Below, piece by piece: positions 20,514 through 29,033 of a stretch of DNA of 64,000 nucleotides; the stretch's first letter is position 1, and each line of letters starts with the position of its first letter. Source of the DNA: Xenophilus sp. E41 (lineage in GTDB: Bacteria; Pseudomonadota; Gammaproteobacteria; Burkholderiales; Burkholderiaceae_C); contig NZ_QPIB01000007.1 of the NCBI RefSeq assembly GCF_003671765.1, forward strand, positions 441,536 to 505,535, in the 5' to 3' direction. The notes beneath the pieces are model-generated. The model did no database searches, was not told the origin of the DNA, and saw nothing but the letters and a program-made list of their open reading frames with translations. A program made the position numbers and the translations under genes.

Positions 20514-21440
20514 ATGACCGCACCCGCCGCCACGCCCGATCCCGCCGCACCCTTCGCCTCGATCGACGCCGTGGTGCAGGGGCTGGCGGCGGTCGGCTAC
20601 CTGGCCGACCGGCGGCTGGCGACGGCGGTGTTCCTGGCCCTGAAGCTGCAGCGCCCGCTGTTGCTGGAGGGCGAGCCGGGTGTCGGCAAGACCGAACTCG
20701 CCAAGGCCCTGTCGGCCGCCTTGCAGCGCGAGCTCTTGCGTCTGCAGTGCTACGACGGCCTGGAGCAGCGCGAGGCCCTCTACGAGTGGAACTACGCGGC
20801 GCAACTGCTGCACATGCGCGCGGCCGAAGCCAAGGGCAGCGCCGACGACGTCGAGGCCGAGGTCTACCAGCCCCACTACCTCATCCGCCGCCCCCTGCTG
20901 CAGGCCCTGCAGGCGCCGCCGCCCGGCGCGGTGCTGCTGATCGACGAGGTCGACCGGGCCGACGAGCCCTTCGAGGCCTTCCTGCTCGAATACCTGGGCG
21001 AGTACCAGGTCAGCATTCCCGAGCTCGGCACCGTGAGGGCCGTGGTGCCGCCGGTCACGCTGCTCACCAGCAACCGCACGCGCGAGCTCAACGACGCCGT
21101 GAAGCGGCGTTGCCTCTACCACTGGCTCGACTACCCGGAGCGCGAACGCGAGCTGGCCATCGTGCGCGCGCAGGTGCCCGGGGCCGGCGAGCGTCTGTCC
21201 ACGCAGGTGGCCGATTTCGTGCAGCGCCTGCGCAGCCAGCCCTTCGCCGATGCCTTCCAGCGCGCACCCGGCATTGCCGAGAGCGTGGAGTGGGCGCGCG
21301 CGCTGGTCGCGATGGACACCGTGGAGCTCGACCCCGAGGTGGTGGTCGACACCGCCGGCATCCTCTTCAAGCAGCGCGACGACGTGGCGGCGCTGAACCA
21401 CCAGCTCGCGACCGAGCTGCTGGCGCCGGCCGACGCCTGA
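20514..21440 (+). CDS. MoxR-family AAA+ ATPase, CoxD-like
   Basis: 308 aa. Walker A GEPGVGKT (53-60) and Walker B VLLIDEVDRAD (about 140-150) are intact, with sensor 1 in LLTSNRTREL and an arginine finger region in VKRRCLYHWLDYP. MoxR ATPases work with VWA-domain partners to insert or remodel cofactors; in CO dehydrogenase clusters CoxD helps build the active site. Here the VWA partner follows immediately. It sits in the same operon as coxSLM, which supports a maturation role for this molybdenum enzyme. Confidence 0.94.
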   Translation: MTAPAATPDPAAPFASIDAVVQGLAAVGYLADRRLATAVFLALKLQRPLLLEGEPGVGKTELAKALSAALQRELLRLQCYDGLEQREALYEWNYAAQLLHMRAAEAKGSADDVEAEVYQPHYLIRRPLLQALQAPPPGAVLLIDEVDRADEPFEAFLLEYLGEYQVSIPELGTVRAVVPPVTLLTSNRTRELNDAVKRRCLYHWLDYPERERELAIVRAQVPGAGERLSTQVADFVQRLRSQPFADAFQRAPGIAESVEWARALVAMDTVELDPEVVVDTAGILFKQRDDVAALNHQLATELLAPADA

Positions 21441-21463
21441 GCTTCTCTTTTTTTCTTGCGACC

Positions 21464-22675
21464 ATGGAGCGCGTGCAGCAACTCGGCGACGCCCGGCGCG
21501 GCAAGCTGGCGGGCAACCTCGTCGGCTTTGGCCGCGCCCTGCGGCGCGCGGGCGTGCGGCTCGACGCCTCGCGCATCGCGCTCGCGGCCGAGGCGGCGCA
21601 GCTGGTGGGCGTGGGCAGCCGGCACGACCTGGCCGCGGCCATGGAATCGGTGATGGTCAGCCGCGAGCAGGACCGTGCCGTGTTCCGCGAGCTGTTCGAC
21701 GCGTGGTTCCGTGATCCCGAGCTCGCCAACAAGATGCTCGCGCAGATGCTCCCCACCGCCGAGGGCCGAGCCGAGCCGGTCAAGCGCCGCCCGCGGGTGC
21801 GCGAGGCCCTGGCTGCGCCGCGCCCGCCGCAGGCCGCGCCGCAGAACGAGCGCGAGGTCGACTTCGACGCCGCCATGACGGCCGGCGACCGGCGGCAGCT
21901 GCAGCATGCCGACTTCAACGCCCTCGGCGCGGCCGAGTACCGCCTCGTCGAACGCCTGGCGCGCGACATTCCCTTGCCGCTGCCCCGTGTGCCCAGCCGC
22001 CGCCTGCGCGTGGCGGGCCATGGCGGCGCGCAGGCCCGCATGCACTGGCCGGGCGTGTGGCACGAAGCGGCGCGCACCGGCGGCGAGATGCTGCGCCTGC
22101 CGCGGCTCGTGCGGCGCGAGCAGCCCTTGCCGCTGCTGGTGCTGGTCGACGTGTCGGGCTCGATGGAGCGTTATGCGCGCCTGCTGCTGGCCTTCCTGCA
22201 TGCGGCAACGCGCACGCTGGCCAGCCAGGGCGGGCGGCGCGACGTGTTCGCCTTCGGCACGGGCCTGACCGACCTCACGCCGGCCTTCCGTATTGCCGAC
22301 ACCGACGCGATGCTCGCGCAGGCCGGCCAGGCCATCGACGACTTCGCTGGCGGCACGCGGCTGGGCGAGTCGCTGGCCCAGCTGCGGCGCGCCCATGCGC
22401 GGCGCCTCATCGGCCGGCGCACGCTGGTGCTGCTGGTCAGCGATGGCCTGGACACCGGCGAGCCCGACGTACTGCGTGCCGAGCTGCAGTGGCTGCGCCG
22501 GCACAGCCGCTGCCTGCTGTGGCTCAACCCGCTGCTGCGCTTCTCCGGTTATGCGCCGCTGGCGCGCGGCGCGAACGAGCTGCACCGCGCGGCCGACGCG
22601 ATGCTGGCCGTGCACAACCTGCAGGCCCTGGAAGACCTGGCGCGCAGCATCGCCGCGCTGCTGCGCAACCGATAA
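21464..22675 (+). CDS. VWA-domain protein, CoxE-like
   Basis: 403 aa. The C-terminal von Willebrand A domain has the metal-binding MIDAS motif D229-V-S-G-S in LVLVDVSGSMERYARLL and later GTRLGESLAQL and VLLVSDGLDTGE. An N-terminal helical region (about 1-130) is followed by a basic, Pro-rich linker. CoxE-type proteins partner MoxR ATPases in Mo-enzyme maturation. It lies 23 bp after the MoxR gene and 26 bp before coxG. No signal peptide, so it is cytoplasmic. Confidence 0.92.
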   Translation: MERVQQLGDARRGKLAGNLVGFGRALRRAGVRLDASRIALAAEAAQLVGVGSRHDLAAAMESVMVSREQDRAVFRELFDAWFRDPELANKMLAQMLPTAEGRAEPVKRRPRVREALAAPRPPQAAPQNEREVDFDAAMTAGDRRQLQHADFNALGAAEYRLVERLARDIPLPLPRVPSRRLRVAGHGGAQARMHWPGVWHEAARTGGEMLRLPRLVRREQPLPLLVLVDVSGSMERYARLLLAFLHAATRTLASQGGRRDVFAFGTGLTDLTPAFRIADTDAMLAQAGQAIDDFAGGTRLGESLAQLRRAHARRLIGRRTLVLLVSDGLDTGEPDVLRAELQWLRRHSRCLLWLNPLLRFSGYAPLARGANELHRAADAMLAVHNLQALEDLARSIAALLRNR

Positions 22676-22701
22676 CGACACACTCCACGAAGGAACACCC
22701 C

Positions 22702-23283
22702 ATGGACATGCAAGGCACCCGCCAGCTCGGCGTCACCCAGGAACAGGCCTGGGAAGCCCTCAACGACCCGGAGACGCTCAAGGGCTGCCTGCCGGGCTGC
22801 GACAAGTTCGAGTCGACCGGCGACAACCAGTACGCCGTGACGATGGCCGTGAAGGTCGGCCCGGTGTCGGCCAAGTTCAACGGCAAGGTGACGCTCAGCG
22901 ACATCCAGCCGCCGGCGAGCTACAAGCTGGCCTTCGAGGGGCAGGGCGGCGTGGCCGGCTTCGGCAAGGGCGCGTCGGCGGTCTCGCTCACGCCCAACGA
23001 CGCGGGCTGCGAGCTGGCCTACACGGTGCAGGCGCAGGTGGGCGGCAAGATCGCGCAACTGGGCCAGCGCCTGATCGACGGCGCGGCCAAGTCGATGGCC
23101 GACGATTTCTTCAAGCGCTTCGACGCCGAGATGCAGCGCCGCCATGGCCCACCGCCGGCCGAGGCCGCTGCTATCGAAACGGGAGCGCCTGCCGCAGAGA
23201 AGACGGGCGCCGTGGCCGGATTCATGCAGAAACTCGGCTTCGGCAAGAAGGACAGGCCCGAGGGCGCGCAGGACGAGGGCTGA
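22702..23283 (+). CDS. coxG: CoxG-family (SRPBCC) protein
   Basis: 193 aa. Residues about 1-145 form a START/SRPBCC fold with the family features WEALNDPETLKGCLPGCDKFE and GKVTLSDIQPPASYKLAFEGQGG. CoxG proteins bind quinone or help attach the Mo enzyme to the membrane; this role is proposed, not settled. The C-terminal tail (about 150-193) is Ala-rich then basic with no membrane helix, unlike longer CoxG proteins. Residues about 157-173 of this tail are encoded by dispersed repeat copy 3. It is followed 5 bp later by xdhC. Confidence 0.92.
   Translation: MDMQGTRQLGVTQEQAWEALNDPETLKGCLPGCDKFESTGDNQYAVTMAVKVGPVSAKFNGKVTLSDIQPPASYKLAFEGQGGVAGFGKGASAVSLTPNDAGCELAYTVQAQVGGKIAQLGQRLIDGAAKSMADDFFKRFDAEMQRRHGPPPAEAAAIETGAPAAEKTGAVAGFMQKLGFGKKDRPEGAQDEG
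23170..23223 (+). repeat. Dispersed repeat, copy 3, inside coxG
   Basis: GCTATCGAAACGGGAGC is followed by GACGGGCGCCGTGGCC and GGATTCATG, matching the other copies in order and spacing, with the second palindrome arm degraded. It is read in frame as AAIETGAPAAEKTGAVAGFM in the CoxG tail. Confidence 0.6.
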
Positions 23284-23288
23284 GCGCC

Positions 23289-24302
23289 ATGGAGAACCTC
23301 GACGTCATGGTGCTGCGCCAGTTGCGCGACTGGCGCCAGGCAGGGCGCCGTGCGCTGCTGGCCACCGTGGTGCGCACCTGGGGCTCGTCGCCGCGGCCGA
23401 TCGGTTCGATCCTCGCGCTGGCCGAAGACGGCACCGTGGTCGGTTCGGTTTCGGGTGGGTGCATCGAGGACGACCTGATCGCGCGCCACAGCCGCGTCGG
23501 CGCCTCGCAGATGCCGACCGGCGCGCCGGCCCAGGTCAAGTACGGCATCACTGCCGACGAGGCGCACCGCTTCGGGCTGCCTTGTGGCGGCACGCTGGAA
23601 CTGCTGCTGGAATTCGACCCCGACGCCGCCTCGCTCGCCGAACTGGTTGAGCGCCTGGAGGCGGGCCAGCTCATGCAGCGCACCGTCGCCCTGGTCGACG
23701 GTGCGGTCACGCTGGCGCCCGCGCACGCGCCGGCGGAGCTGGCGATCGACGAGCAGCACCTGGTCAACACCTTCGGCCCCGAATACCGCATGCTGCTGAT
23801 CGGTGCCGGCCAGCTCGCCGAATACCTGGCAACCATGGCCAGCTTCAGCGGCTTTGCCGTCACGCTGTGCGACCCGCGCGCGGAGTACCGCGGCAGCTGG
23901 CAGGTGCCGGGCGTGGCGATCAGCACCGAGATGCCCGACGACGCCGTGGTCGCCTTCAGGCCCGACAGCCGCAGCTGCGTGGTGGCGCTCACGCACGACC
24001 CCAAGCTGGACGACCTGGCCTTGCTGGAGGCCTTGCAGACGCCGGCCTTCTACGTCGGCGCCATCGGCTCGCGGCGCAACGCGCAGGCGCGGCGCGAACG
24101 GATGATCGAGCACTTCGACCAGACCGAGGCCTCGCTGGCGCGGCTGCGCGGCCCGATCGGCATCTACATCGGCAGCAAGACGCCGCCCGAGATCGCGGTG
24201 AGCGTCATGGCCGAGATCCTGGCCGTGAAGAACGCGGTGCGCCTGCCGCGCGAGATGGAAGTCGCGGCGGCCAAGGACAGGCAGCTACAGACGGCCGAGT
24301 GA
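23289..24302 (+). CDS. xdhC: XdhC/CoxI-family molybdenum-cofactor maturation protein
   Basis: 337 aa. XdhC proteins bind the molybdenum cofactor, promote its sulfuration and insert it into xanthine-dehydrogenase-family enzymes. The N-terminal domain shows VVRTWGSSPRPIGSILAL, GSVSGGCIEDDL and the GLPCGGTLELLLE stretch. The C-terminal Rossmann-like domain has LIGAGQLAEYLA, ALTHDPKLDD and AFYVGAIGSRRNAQARRERM. It is the last gene of the cox cluster, and its position agrees with maturation of the CoxL active site. Confidence 0.94.
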   Translation: MENLDVMVLRQLRDWRQAGRRALLATVVRTWGSSPRPIGSILALAEDGTVVGSVSGGCIEDDLIARHSRVGASQMPTGAPAQVKYGITADEAHRFGLPCGGTLELLLEFDPDAASLAELVERLEAGQLMQRTVALVDGAVTLAPAHAPAELAIDEQHLVNTFGPEYRMLLIGAGQLAEYLATMASFSGFAVTLCDPRAEYRGSWQVPGVAISTEMPDDAVVAFRPDSRSCVVALTHDPKLDDLALLEALQTPAFYVGAIGSRRNAQARRERMIEHFDQTEASLARLRGPIGIYIGSKTPPEIAVSVMAEILAVKNAVRLPREMEVAAAKDRQLQTAE

Positions 24303-24337
24303 GCGCCCGCGGCGTGGGCGTCGCCGTCCGCGGGCTC

Positions 24338-24499
24338 AGAAGCTGTGAATGAATCGGCCGCGTTCGAGCGGCGCGCCAGGGCGGCGCCCATCGAGGCGCA
24401 AAGCGCAGCCATAGCTCGGACTATGGCGAGCATTTGCAACGACGAGGGACGTCGTTAGGGCGCGTCGAGCGGACGTGGCCGGTTCGTTCACGGCTTCTC
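24338..24499. repeat. Large imperfect inverted repeat between convergent genes
   Basis: The arms 24338-24376 and 24461-24499 match at 31 of 39 positions. Six of the eight differences are transitions that keep G-U pairs in RNA, so the stem would pair almost fully. An inner perfect hairpin GCCATAG/CTATGGC with a 6-nt loop lies at 24408-24427. The right arm reaches the stop codon of the leftward Bug-type gene. It may be a palindromic repeat element, a bidirectional terminator, or a structured RNA. Confidence 0.7.
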
Positions 24500-25514
24500 A
24501 GGCCGCCTCCTTGATCCCCCGCATCAGGATCACGCCACCCAGCGTGGTGGTGTCGCTGCGCATGCGCTTGGCCAGCGCCGCGGCCGAGCCGGCGCGCGCC
24601 TGCCAGCCGGCCTTGAGCAGGGCCTGGCTCACGTCGGGGGCGCGCAGCACCTGGTCCAGGGCCGCGTTGAGCTTGTCCACCGCGGCATCGGGCATCGTCG
24701 AGGGGGCCGCCAGCGCGGTCCAGATCTCCAGGTCGGCGCCGCGCACGTCGGCCTCGCGCAGCGTGGGCAGCTCGTTCACCAGCGGGCTGCGGTCGGGCGA
24801 GGTGACGCCGATCGCCTTGAGCTTGCCGGCCTTGACCTGTGCCATCGCCAGCGCCGGCGGCAGCAGCGCGATCTGCACCTCGTTCTTCAGCATCGCGGCG
24901 ATCACCTGCGGGTTGCCGTTGAAGGGCACGTGCGTGGCGCGGATGCTGGTGCGCATCTTCAGCAGCTCCATGCCCAGGTGGCCGACGGTGCCGTTGCCGG
25001 GCGTGCCGTACTTTGCCTCGGTGCCGAGGTTGCGGGCCCACAGCAGCAGCTGGGCGGGCGTGCTGCCCACCGCCTTGTCCGACACGGTGAGCACCAGCGG
25101 CGCGGTGCCGATCAGGCCCACGGGCGCGAAGTCCTTCTCGGGGTCGAAGGGCGTGCTGCTGTTGAGCAGCCTCGCGATGGTGAGGTTGCCGTTGATCAGC
25201 GCGCCGATGGTGTGGTCGTCGCGGGACTTGGCCACCAGGTCGGCGGCGGTGTTGCCGCTGGCGCCGGGCTTGTTCTCGACCACCACCGGATGGCCCAGCA
25301 GCTTGGACAGCGGCTCGGCGATCGCACGGGCCGCCAGGTCGGGCGACGAGCCGGTGGGAAAGCCCACCAGGATGCGCAGCGGCTTGTTCGGCCAGGCGCT
25401 GCTGCCCGCGGCTGCGCGAGGGGTGGCACGGGCCGTGTCCTGCGCCCAGGCGGGCAGGCACAGAGCGGCCGTGGCGGCAGCGGCGGATTGAAGCAGGCGG
25501 CGTTTGTCGATCAT
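24498..25514 (-). CDS. Bug-family tripartite tricarboxylate transporter binding protein
   Basis: 338 aa with a signal peptide of about 24 residues ending LPAWAQ. The mature protein has the Bug (TctC-like) pattern: WPNKPLRILVGFPTGSSPDLAARAIAEPLSKLLGHPVVVENKPGASGN, then YGTPGNGTVGHLGMELLK and VPFNGNPQVIAAML. These periplasmic receptors bind small organic acids or amides, and in Burkholderiales they are very numerous and often lack permease genes nearby. None are seen here, so the substrate is unknown. It is transcribed alone, convergent with xdhC. Confidence 0.93.
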   Translation of the reverse strand: MIDKRRLLQSAAAATAALCLPAWAQDTARATPRAAAGSSAWPNKPLRILVGFPTGSSPDLAARAIAEPLSKLLGHPVVVENKPGASGNTAADLVAKSRDDHTIGALINGNLTIARLLNSSTPFDPEKDFAPVGLIGTAPLVLTVSDKAVGSTPAQLLLWARNLGTEAKYGTPGNGTVGHLGMELLKMRTSIRATHVPFNGNPQVIAAMLKNEVQIALLPPALAMAQVKAGKLKAIGVTSPDRSPLVNELPTLREADVRGADLEIWTALAAPSTMPDAAVDKLNAALDQVLRAPDVSQALLKAGWQARAGSAAALAKRMRSDTTTLGGVILMRGIKEAA

Positions 25515-25644
25515 GGCAGAGTCAGGCGTAGAAGTTACAAGACGTTAACGAACTACGCGCTGCACTGCAACATAAGGCAAAGGTACCTACCGCCGGGTAG
25601 GAGCCGCCGAGGCGCGGCTGCGAGCCACGCGCCTCGGCTAGACG

Positions 25645-25708
25645 AATTCGAAGCAAAAGTGCCAGAAATGCCCGCTACGCGGGCGCCGTCAGCTATCGAT
25701 TCGATAGC
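25645..25708 (-). repeat. Dispersed repeat, copy 4, supplying the mnhG stop codon
   Basis: In the leftward direction it reads GCTATCGAATCGATAGC, then GACGGCGCCCGCG...GGGCATTTCTGGCACTTTTGCTTCG, like the other copies. The palindrome encodes the last residues LSNR of MnhG and provides the TAG stop, so the repeat has defined the end of this protein. Confidence 0.75.
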
Positions 25709-26091
25709 GCTTCGGGTTCCTCGCTCGCCGCCTGGGGTGGGCGTTGCGGGCCGTGGGCGGGCGGCGGCACGTCGCCTCCCTTCTGTCGCTCGCGGAACAG
25801 GGCCGCGCGCATCAGGAAGATGGTGGTGACCGGCGCCGTGAGCGCGACGAAGAAGGCGATCAGCACCGCATGCAGGAAGAGCTGGAAGCCCTGGACCGAG
25901 AAGTACACGATCGTCGCCAGCGAGATCGCCCACACGCCCAGCGTCGCCCCCAGCGTGGGGGCGTGGATGCGGCTGAAGAAGGTCGGCAGGCGCACCAGGC
26001 CGAAGGAGCCGATCGCCGCGAAGGCGGCACCCACCAGCACCAGCAGGGCCGTGAGCCACTCGGCCCACCAGGGCATCGACCCGCCGCTCAC
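25693..26091 (-). CDS. mnhG: Mrp Na+/H+ antiporter subunit G
   Basis: 132 aa with three membrane helices (WLTALLVLVGAAFAAIGSFGL; TLGVWAISLATIVYF; FLHAVLIAFFVALTAPVT). The conserved VRLPTFFSRIHAPTLGATLG is characteristic of MnhG/PhaG/MrpG. The polar tail of about 30 residues is longer than in many homologs, and its last codons and stop come from dispersed repeat copy 4. It is the last gene of a six-gene operon. The subunit is needed for assembly of the heteromeric Mrp antiporter. Confidence 0.93.
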   Translation of the reverse strand: MSGGSMPWWAEWLTALLVLVGAAFAAIGSFGLVRLPTFFSRIHAPTLGATLGVWAISLATIVYFSVQGFQLFLHAVLIAFFVALTAPVTTIFLMRAALFRERQKGGDVPPPAHGPQRPPQAASEEPEALSNR

Positions 26092-26113
26092 AGGCGAACT
26101 CCGGTGCGCGCCG

Positions 26114-26392
26114 TCATTCGATCACCTCGCCGCGCAACAGGAACTTGGCCAGCGCCGAGGTGCCGACGAAGCCGAACAGCGCGATCAGCATCGCGGGCTC
26201 GAAATACACGCTGCTGGCGTACACGATGCCCAGCACCAGCACCATGAGCATGCCGTTGATGTAGAGGCAGTCCAGCGCCATCACGCGGTCCTGCGCCGAG
26301 GGGCCGAGCAGCAGGCGCGCGAGTGCGCACAGCATGGCGACGGCCAGGAGGAACAGGGCGCCCTTGAGGGCCCAGAAAAGCACGGGCGTCAT
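26114..26392 (-). CDS. mnhF: Mrp Na+/H+ antiporter subunit F
   Basis: 92 aa with three hydrophobic helices and the conserved LLGPSAQDRVMALDCLYINGMLMVL, typical of MnhF/PhaF. Its ATG overlaps the mnhE stop as ATGA, showing translational coupling. It precedes mnhG by 22 bp. It forms part of the membrane domain of the Mrp complex. Confidence 0.94.
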   Translation of the reverse strand: MTPVLFWALKGALFLLAVAMLCALARLLLGPSAQDRVMALDCLYINGMLMVLVLGIVYASSVYFEPAMLIALFGFVGTSALAKFLLRGEVIE

Positions 26393-26886
26393 GATGATTC
26401 GAAGATCTCCATCAGGGGCTTTTCGTAGCGCTGCTGCACCATGGCGATGAAGGCCGCCTCGTCGGCCAGGTCGAACACGTGGACCAGCAGCACGGAGCCG
26501 TCGAGCGCGAGTTCGCCCCAGGCCGTGCCGGGCGCCAAGGTCAGCATCATCGACAGCACGGCCAGCCCGTTGGGATCGCGCATGCGCAGCGGTACCTGGA
26601 CGAAAGCGGGTCGCAGTTCGGCCGTGCGCCGCATCAGCAGCCGGTGGGCGACCGTCAGGGCCGAGGCCACCAGGTCGTGCAGCGCGATGCCCACCAGCCG
26701 CAGGGCGGTGCGCGGATGCCGCATGCGGACCGTGGCCGGGCGCAGCCCCTTGGTGATGAGCGGCACCACGATGGCCAGCAGCGCACCGAACAGCACCGTG
26801 GCCGGATGCACCGACTGGTTCAGCACCAGCCACACGACCAGCAATGCGATCGACAGCGGTGGTGAAGGGATCAGGGCGCGGAACAT
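26389..26886 (-). CDS. mnhE: Mrp Na+/H+ antiporter subunit E
   Basis: 165 aa. Two N-terminal hydrophobic segments (LSIALLVVWLVLNQSV, ATVLFGALLAIVVPLI) are followed by a soluble domain with ALHDLVASALTVAHRLL and APGTAWGELALDGSVLLVHVFDL, the conserved region of MnhE/PhaE. Length is normal. It starts 1 bp after the mnhD stop and overlaps mnhF by 4 bp. Confidence 0.94.
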   Translation of the reverse strand: MFRALIPSPPLSIALLVVWLVLNQSVHPATVLFGALLAIVVPLITKGLRPATVRMRHPRTALRLVGIALHDLVASALTVAHRLLMRRTAELRPAFVQVPLRMRDPNGLAVLSMMLTLAPGTAWGELALDGSVLLVHVFDLADEAAFIAMVQQRYEKPLMEIFESS

Positions 26887-26887
26887 G

Positions 26888-28585
26888 TCACTCGCCTCCG
26901 ATCTTCTGCGTGGGGCCCGGGCGCTGGCGTGCCGCCATCACGGCCGTGCGGTAGTCGGCGGGATGCGCGAGGCCCTCGGCCGTGGCCTGGGCATGCATCA
27001 TCACCGGCCCGGCGCCGACGGTGAGCGCCACGCAGGCCGCCAGCAGCACCGCCACCGGCAGCACCTCCAGCGCGCGCAGGGCCGGCACGCTGGCCTGCGT
27101 CTGCGTCCAGAAGTGGCGGATGCCGCTGCGGCTGAGCGCCACCAGGGTGAGGAAGCCCGAAGCGAGCAGCAGGCCCAGGAACAGCCAGCCGCTGGACGTC
27201 GGCCGGTGCTCGAGCAGCCCCGACAGCATCGCGAACTTGCCGACGAAGCCCGACAGCGGCGGCAGCCCCGCCATGAGCAGCGTGCAGCCCACGAAGCTCA
27301 GGCCCAGGAAGGCGACGCCGGCCGGGATGGCGCGCCCGTACAGCGCCTGCGCCTCGTCGTCGAGGTTGACGTCGTCGAAGGACTGCAGGTCCTCGGACAG
27401 AAAGGGCGCGTTGCCGGCGGACTCGTGTGGCGCGATGCTCTGCCCGGCGTTGCGCCAGCGCTCGATCATGTCGATGAGCAGGAACAGGGCGCTGGCCGCC
27501 AGCGTGGAGCTCAGCAGGTAGTACAGCGCGCCGGCCCAGACGGCCGATTGCCCCAGGCCCACCGCCGCGATCAGGGTGCCGGCCGACACCAGCACGCAAT
27601 AGCCCGCGAGGTTGGACAGGCGCTGCGTGCCGACGATGCCGATCGCGCCCACCGCCAGCGTGGCCATGCCCAGCCCGAGCAGCGCAACCTGGCCGAACTG
27701 GGCGGAGGCGCCCGCGTCGGCGCCGAAGAACAGCGTCCAGGTGCGCAGCAGCGTGTAGACGCCCAGCTTGGTCAGCAGCGCGAACACCGCGCTCACCGGC
27801 GACACGGCGGCGCTGTAGGCCGGCACCAGCCAGAAGTTCAGCGGCCAGGCGCCGGCCTTGGCGAAGAAGGCGGTGGCGAGGATGGCTGCCGCGGCGTGCA
27901 GCAGGCCGCGGTCGGCCGGCGCGATCTCGGCGATGCGTGCGCCCAGGTCGGCGAAGTTGAGCGTGCCCGTCACGCCGTAGAGCATGGCCGCGCCGATGAG
28001 GAACAGCGACGAGGCGGCGAGGTTGATCGCGATGTAGTGCAGCCCGGCACGCACCCGCAGCTGGCCCGAGCCGTGCAGCAGCAGCCCGTATGAGGCGGCG
28101 AGCATCACCTCGAAGAACACGAAGAGGTTGAACAGGTCGCCGGTGAGGAAGGCGCCGTTCAGGCCCATGAGCTGCAGCTGCAGCAGGGGGTGGAAATGCA
28201 CGCCGGCACGGTCCCAGCGCGAGGTGGAATAGATCGAGGCCGCGAAGGCCACCACGCCGGTGAGCGCGACCATGAGCGTCGACAGCCGGTCGGCCACCAG
28301 CACGATGCCGAAGGGGGCCGGCCAGTTGCCCGGCAGGTAGACGCCGATCGATCCCGGTCCGCCGCCGGTGTCGGGCGCATTGACCCAGCGCAGCAGGGCC
28401 AGCGCCGCCACCAGGCCGACCAGGCCCGACACGACCGACAGGAAGGACTTGGCGCGGCGCCGCTGCTCGCCCATCATCAGCATCAGCGCGGCCGTGAGCA
28501 TGGGCACGAGGATCGGCACCGCGATCAGGTGCGGCATCGTGTGGTCGAGCAGCTGGTCGAGCAGCGAGAACAGTTCGTTCAGCAT
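26888..28585 (-). CDS. mnhD: Mrp Na+/H+ antiporter subunit D
   Basis: 565 aa polytopic protein of the NADH-quinone oxidoreductase ND2/ND4/ND5 family; MnhD is thought to be one of the ion-translocating subunits. The FFAKAGAWPLNFWLVPAYSAAVSPVSAVFALLTKLGVY stretch carries the conserved Lys residues of the channel. It is longer than B. subtilis MrpD (about 490 aa) because of a polar loop at about 385-420. An internal ATG at MPHLIAVPILVPM is an alternative start. A dispersed repeat of the second family separates it from mnhC. Confidence 0.95.
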   Translation of the reverse strand: MLNELFSLLDQLLDHTMPHLIAVPILVPMLTAALMLMMGEQRRRAKSFLSVVSGLVGLVAALALLRWVNAPDTGGGPGSIGVYLPGNWPAPFGIVLVADRLSTLMVALTGVVAFAASIYSTSRWDRAGVHFHPLLQLQLMGLNGAFLTGDLFNLFVFFEVMLAASYGLLLHGSGQLRVRAGLHYIAINLAASSLFLIGAAMLYGVTGTLNFADLGARIAEIAPADRGLLHAAAAILATAFFAKAGAWPLNFWLVPAYSAAVSPVSAVFALLTKLGVYTLLRTWTLFFGADAGASAQFGQVALLGLGMATLAVGAIGIVGTQRLSNLAGYCVLVSAGTLIAAVGLGQSAVWAGALYYLLSSTLAASALFLLIDMIERWRNAGQSIAPHESAGNAPFLSEDLQSFDDVNLDDEAQALYGRAIPAGVAFLGLSFVGCTLLMAGLPPLSGFVGKFAMLSGLLEHRPTSSGWLFLGLLLASGFLTLVALSRSGIRHFWTQTQASVPALRALEVLPVAVLLAACVALTVGAGPVMMHAQATAEGLAHPADYRTAVMAARQRPGPTQKIGGE

Positions 28586-28603
28586 CCAGGCTCCATGCGG
28601 ACG

Positions 28604-28682
28604 CCGCCGGGCCGCCCCAAGGCGGCCGCGCCTCCCCCTCGGGGGGTGGAGTTACACGTGCGCAGCACGTGAAAAGCCGGGG
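28604..28682 (-). repeat. Second dispersed repeat family, copy A, between mnhC and mnhD
   Basis: It shares the blocks CCGCCGGGCCGCCCCAAGGC, CCCCCTCGGGGGG, TACACG, GCG and GGGGG, in the same order and spacing, with 42692-42768. The CCCCCTCGGGGGG block and CACGTGCGCAGCACGTG can form hairpins. It interrupts the otherwise tightly packed Mrp operon. Confidence 0.75.
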
Positions 28683-28685
28683 GGT

Positions 28686-29033
28686 TCATGTTTCTTCGCG
28701 CTCCTCACCATCGACGTGGTCGGTGTCGGAGATGCCGCGCGAGGCCAGCATCACGACGAGGAAGAGCGCGGTCATGGCGAAGCCGATCACGATGGCCGTG
28801 AGCACCAGGGCCTGCGGCATCGGGTCGGCCGTGTTGGCCAGCGTGGCCTTGAAGCCGGGCACCAGCACCGGCTCGCTGTCGACCTTGAGCCGGCCCATGC
28901 TGAAGATGAAGAGATTGACCGCATAGGCGATCAGCGTCAGGCCCATGATGACCTGGAAGGTCCGCGGACGCAGCAGCAGGTACACGCCAGAGCCCGTGAG
29001 CACGCCGATGGCGATGGCCAGCACGATTTCCAT
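28686..29033 (-). CDS. mnhC: Mrp Na+/H+ antiporter subunit C (NuoK-like)
   Basis: 115 aa with three helices (VLAIAIGVLTGSGVYLLL; FQVIMGLTLIAYAVNLFIFSMG; ALVLTAIVIGFAMTALFLVVML), homologous to NuoK of complex I. Its ATG overlaps the mnhA stop as TGATG, which implies coupled translation. A 100-bp gap containing a dispersed repeat separates it from mnhD. Confidence 0.95.
   Translation of the reverse strand: MEIVLAIAIGVLTGSGVYLLLRPRTFQVIMGLTLIAYAVNLFIFSMGRLKVDSEPVLVPGFKATLANTADPMPQALVLTAIVIGFAMTALFLVVMLASRGISDTDHVDGEEREET

Noticed and set aside
24338-24499. CRISPR-like or insertion-sequence interpretation of the inverted repeat
   Set aside because: There is no set of regularly spaced repeats and no transposase. 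One pair of arms around a hairpin fits a structured element or terminator better.
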